From: Ditylenchus dipsaci
Lineage: Eukaryota; Nematoda; Chromadorea; Rhabditida; Anguinidae
Assembly (NCBI GenBank): GCA_004194705.1
Contig: SADC01001227.1
Location: forward strand, 3,116,072-3,180,071
Reading direction: 5' to 3'
Length of the DNA stretch: 64,000 nt
Shown in pieces: positions 60,063-64,000 of the stretch. Both the position numbers and the translations under genes were made by a program. Every line of letters starts with the position of its first letter. Positions within the stretch are counted from its first letter, which is position 1. Under the pieces are notes generated by a model that ran no database searches, had not been told where the DNA came from, and saw only the letters and a program-made list of their open reading frames with translations.

Positions 60063-60937
60063 TTCGCTTATCGCGGTCAATATGGTTTGCAGCACATTTC
60101 TTTTGCAGGAGGGTCATTTCTTACTCACATCTTAACTTTTTATAGACCATTGCATAGCCATGTGAGTAAGCTTTCTGATGGTGTATTAACATTGTCAATG
60201 TTTATTATTTTTACTAGGGTTGTCAGCATTTTAATTCAAAAGAACCTATTTCAGCTTTTAGGAATTTTTGTCGAAATTTGCTGCGTACTGAATTAATGCG
60301 AGCCCATACCGTGACAAGAAATAAACCAGGGGATAGATCTTTCTCGCAGCTACAAAATGGTGCAAAATAAATTCGAAAAAAAGTGTAGCAATTTAAAATC
60401 TAGATTGCGAGCACACAAAATCCGTTCTTCATATTTCATCAAAGTTTGAATTTTCATGGATAAACCCGTGATTCTGACACCGGATTCGTGCTCAGTACGG
60501 TCGATTTGCTAGTGAAACTATTAAAACATTAAAAAACTCGACTTCTAATTTAAAATTCCGCTCGAGACAAAAAACATTTGAAAAAGTTCAATACAAGCAC
60601 GTTTAAATGATTACTACTCATTTGCGCAAACTCATTTGCGCAAACTCATTTGCGCAAACTCATTTGCGCAAACTCATTTGCGCAAACTCATTTGCGCAAA
60701 CTCATTTGCGCAAAACTCATTTGCGCAATTTTTAAAAGTTACAGGTTCGAATCCAGGTGGTAGCAGAAATTATTTTTTCTTGAATAACAACCATAAACTA
60801 GTTTTTATAAGACCAGTAAACCTCAGGTTGGATAGGAGATCCACCTGGTACTTCTTTTGAATAAGCACTCACCTCTAGAATCCGATATTTTGGATTAAGC
60901 TGAAAGTATTGAAAAATCAATGTACCCTATCCAAAAT

Positions 60938-61560
60938 CGGGGTACGTGACAATTCACCGTCTGGACAATTCCCCGTCAGTTTACATACAATTATTATTAC
61001 AATGAGTCAATCGGAAGACCGTGAGCCGTTAACACGCATTTGAGCCCTTTGGATTTGAGCCCCCGCATTTGAGCCCCATTTAATTTTGTTTAAGATTCTT
61101 CTCCTTCTACCTGCCTGCCTTCGGCAGGCAACCTAATTCAATAGGAAGCCCCTTTGGGGGTACATGGTCCGGGATAAGGCTGACCCTTTGGGGTACATGG
61201 TCCGGGATAAGGGCTAGCTCTTTATATACGAGCTCTATATTAGCATCGATCAGATTGCTAAATTTTTATATTTATAGTAAATATCGATTTTCAAAGAAAA
61301 AACACAGAAAAAAATGAATAAATACAAAATCGGACTTAAAAAAATGAACAGTGAAATGTCCGTGTCCCGATTCAAATGTCGGCTTTTGCTATGGGGCTCA
61401 TATGCGGGGCTCAAATGCGGGGGCTCAAATACGGGGCTCAAGTACGGGGGGGGGGTCTCAAATGCGGGGGCTCAAATCCAAAGGGCTAATTTGAACTGTC
61501 CCGTACGGTGAATTGTCCCGTACGGTGAATTGTCCGTGTCCCCAAAATCGTGTCCTGAAC
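60938..61560. mobile_element. Two stacked foldbacks, tags GACAATTCACCGT and GCATTTGAGCCCC
   Basis: The outer pair CCAAAATCGGGGTACGTGAC, GACAATTCACCGT and TACGGTGAATTGTCC, GTGTCCCCAAAATCG encloses an inner element. That inner one begins CGTTAACACGCATTTGAGCC and ends with (G)GGGGCTCAAATGCGG units (61388-61485). Its core has the tandem CCTTTGGGGGTACATGGTCC, GGGATAAGGGCTAGC, the same core as the GCATTTGGGCACC element at 31.93-32.31 kb. Confidence 0.8.
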
Positions 61561-62960
61561 ACGGTTTGTTAAGACCAAAATGCTGTTTTAACCAACTGGA
61601 ATATCAATACCGTGGGTAGTTACCCACTCCAAGGTGGTCGACCTTAAACTTTTGTGGATTATTGTGAGTAGAAAAACAAATTTTGCATGCCTAAATCAAT
61701 TCAGAAAAAAAGGTTTTGGAACATGAAAACGTAAAAATTTTTTTAATCAAGTGGACGACCACTTGGTTTTGTTCTACCCACGTGGTCGTACCCAGGTTGA
61801 AGAACTCAGGTAAAACTCCTGGGTAGTAATATTTTCGAACCTGTAACTTCAAAAAATTTGCGCAAATGAGTTTTGCGCAAATGAGTTTGCGCAAATGAGT
61901 TTTGCGCAAATGAGTAGTAACGGTTTAAATCGGTGTTCTATCGAGAGGAATTTGAAATTACAGAGCGAATTTTTTTATATTTTTATCGTTTCACAAACAT
62001 AATCGACCCTGCTGAGCACGAATCCGGTGTCAGAGTTAAAAGTTTGAATTTGAAAAGTCGAAGTTTGATAAGAAAGAAAGAATGGATTTTGTGTGCTCGC
62101 CATTTCAAACGAGATTTTGAAAATTGCTGCACCACCTTTTTCAAGTTTATTTCTTATCACATTATAGTTCAAGAAAAGGCCTATCTCCTGATATATTTTT
62201 TTGTCACAATATTGGATTGGATCAATTCAGTACGGAGCGAATTTCGACGAAAAATCTTAAAAGCTGAAATAGGTTCTTTTTTATTCAAATGCTCATAGTC
62301 CTGATATAAATAGTGAACACCTCCATTGTTTATATACCATTAAAAAGCTCACTTCCTCAGCTATCCAATGGTCTACAATGAGTTGAGATGTGACTATAAA
62401 TGACCCTCGTGCAAAAAAAATGCGCTAGACAACCACGCATTCAGGACCTCCCTGAGTACCCAACTTCCGAGGTCCATATTTTGAAAATGAACTATGTACG
62501 CACCCAATCTGATGGCACCATCGTGTTCAGCGTATTATAAATAGGGTATGCAGGCAAAAATATCGACTCCCAAATTTTCGACTTTCCGACTCAAGGTCTA
62601 GTCTCTCAGAATGTGACTCTTATAAATGAGATATGCGCGAATAAAATAAACCCTGAAAACAGCGAAATATGCCCTAACAATCGCGAAAACGTCTCACTAA
62701 GTTTTTTACTGAGACACCGCAGTATCTTATTTCATCAACGCTAATTTCTAATAAATATACGCAAATGTGGGACACAGATGCGTTGCTGGCAATGTGCTTG
62801 TTTTCCGAGTGAAACATGAAATTTAATTTTCAAACGAATGTCTATATATAGCGTTTGAGTGATATGTTCTATCTGTGCTCGGCATATATTTGGGGAGATA
62901 TTGATCTATTTTTTTGGTTTGCAGTTATAAAGGCCATATTCACTGTGGGTAATAAACAAG

Positions 62961-63560
62961 ATGTGTGCAGAAATCTTGTACGAAATTCTACCTTTCCTAA
63001 CCAGAGAAGAATTTCTGCAGTTAAGTGTAATCAGCCAAATATTTCATCTACACATTTCCAAATATTTGCAGACTACCCTCTCCTGACACTTGTTCAACTA
63101 ATGGTTAGTCGAAAAGAAACCTGTACTACTTACAAGCACAACTATATAAACGGCAGGCAAGTCTACTTGAACAAACCATTTCCGCTTAATCTGGCACATA
63201 AATATCTGCGATTCAAGTCCAGTTGCATTGCTTTTGACTTGGCTGACTGCTGGTCGTTGCCAACCTTGCAGTCCATCAAACATGTTTGGAATGGCCAAGA
63301 GTTGTATATTAATTTTGGCCAAAATATAACTAATGATCTTATGAAAGACATATTCCGAAGCCTTACTAATGGGAATTCAACTTTGAAAAGCTGAAACTGA
63401 CAGTTTCCAGCTTACGACCCAAAGAGTATTTACCATTGCGACATTCCCTTATTTTTGCTTGCCAAGAATTGGAATTGCAGAATTATAGATGCCAACTAAC
63501 TGAAATTGTGAAATACTTGCATCAACCTAGATGTTTGACTAGATCTGGTCATTTATATTG
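62961..63560 (+). pseudogene. F-box-like protein (nematode type) with two frame breaks
   Basis: The frame from ATG 62961 gives MCAEILYEILPFLTREEFLQ and then LSVISQIFHLHISKYLQTTL before a stop at 63084; this matches the F-box consensus (E-I-L-x-F-L-x-R-x-x-L-x-x-x-S-x-x-S/N). The protein resumes one frame over from about 63060 (LVQLMVSRKETC ... NRSLTNGN region up to 63380; landmarks YLRFKSSCIAFDL and IKHVWNGQELYINF) and shifts again near 63375 to FEKLKLTVSSLRPKEYLPLR, ending GHLY and a stop at 63560. The layout, F-box followed by a domain with (Y/F)-x-R-F-K-S and W-x-G-x-x-L, is what I know from expanded F-box families of plant-parasitic nematodes. Together about 200 residues. Either a decayed family member or two base-call errors. 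Confidence 0.6.
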
Positions 63561-63769
63561 AGAACTTTTCAAAAGTTAAATGCAACGAAAATGGTTGAGC
63601 TGAGACAAATGCTTGAACAGGTAAATACTGGTGTGTAGATTTTTGGTTCTTTTTGTGCCATTTCGTGAATTGGCATCCTTTCAAAGGGCAAGCCCGTCGC
63701 CGATGGCAATATTTCAAAATGCCAGGTCAATTCAAGAAAGAATTATTTTTAAATACAAAATTGTTTAGT

Positions 63770-64000
63770 ACAGGGTGGCGCACGAAATTCGGTCAATTTC
63801 AAACATCCATAACTTTTGTTCTGACTTGGTTTCGAAACTCTGTAAACGCAGAACACCTTAGAATTACGGACGCTTTCATTTGGTATTTTTCGTTTTTTGA
63901 CAATTTTTTGACTTTTTTGCCTTGGTCCTCCCTTTGGTCAAGCCTTAATTATTGGACCAAAGGTGGGACCAAAGCAAAAAAGTCAAAAATTGTCAAAAAA
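63770..64000. repeat. Repeat with CCTTGGTCCNCCTTTGG hairpin, copy 2 (runs off the right edge)
   Basis: AGTACAGGGTGGCGCACGAA, AACGCAGAACACCTTAGAAT and CCTTGGTCCTCCCTTTGGTC / GACCAAAGGTGGGACCAAAG repeat the 59.08-59.28 kb unit in the same orientation. Confidence 0.85.

Larger units (their letters stand above)
59278..62673. mobile_element. 3.4-kb nested foldback element
   Basis: The outer arms 59278-59523 and 62423-62673 are near-identical inverses (TTTCGCTGTTTTCAGGGTTT; TATGGACCTCGGAAGTTGGG; GGTCCTGAATRCGTGG). Further matched pairs continue inward: 60212-60300 with 62215-62285 (GAACCTATTTCAGCTTTTA), 60470-60500 with 62003-62035 (GACACCGGATTCGTGCTCAG), then tag arrays ACTCATTTGCGCAA (60618-60735 and 61850-61915). 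Two other foldbacks are inserted: a GGACGG-tag unit (59520-60060) and 60938-61560. A minus-strand frame ending at 59881 (FVDEAMDFLDGDEKEK) is unrecognised. No transposase was found. Confidence 0.8.

Noticed and set aside
60618..60735. CRISPR-like regular repeat of about 15 bp
   Set aside because: Units are directly adjacent with no unique spacers, are mirrored at 61.85-61.92 kb and lie in a eukaryotic foldback.

Overview
This is a window of an animal nuclear genome, most likely a nematode. Genes are split into many small exons, the short introns cluster around 45-60 nt with TTTCAG-type 3' splice sites, and several start codons sit just after a bare splice acceptor, as expected for spliced-leader trans-splicing. 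A nematode-style F-box gene lies near the right end. An AT-rich, repeat-packed genome of the Tylenchina type (for example Ditylenchus) would fit, but that species-level idea is inference.

Genes, left to right: (1) first three exons of an unrecognised multi-pass membrane protein leaving the left edge (646-1338, minus); (2) N-terminal exons of a rhodopsin-type GPCR (9070-10774, plus), with the remainder not found; (3) a METTL18-type protein-histidine methyltransferase (20721-22387, plus); (4) a complete calpain-7 gene on the minus strand, 41562 down to 23195, which I could assemble into 20 exons and about 817 residues; (5) a six-exon RRM / acidic-tail RNA-binding protein (29568-31787, plus) nested antisense in the 4.3-kb intron 10 of calpain-7; (6) an ER chaperone BiP/GRP78 gene (51049-53577, plus) ending SDEL, with many single-base frame breaks in its first eight coding exons; (7) a small lysine-rich two-exon gene (55743-55376, minus); (8) an F-box-like gene with two frame breaks (62961-63560, plus). 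A SUMO-protease (Ulp1/SENP) C-terminal fragment sits inside a repeat element at 48421-48603.

Everything else is dominated by inverted-repeat DNA. There are two adjacent satellite arrays (113-bp and 54-bp units, 12.0-13.5 kb), a 2.5-kb TTAA-bounded element with roughly 0.6-kb terminal inverted repeats (44.1-46.6 kb), a 3.4-kb nested foldback (59.3-62.7 kb) and dozens of MITE/foldback elements of 90-1350 bp.

The most unusual signal is in those small elements. Copies that share the same internal core carry different short subterminal motifs ('tags'), yet the tag always agrees between the two ends of one copy. In the larger members the tag is amplified into tandem arrays whose variant units run in mirror-image order at the two ends. 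At least four unrelated cores in this window show it. This points to frequent replacement and homogenisation of element ends, possibly through a hairpin intermediate. I know of no named mechanism that describes it, but I could not search databases.

Splice sites were assigned by eye from GT/AG signals, reading phase and remembered protein-family sequence; no alignment was run.
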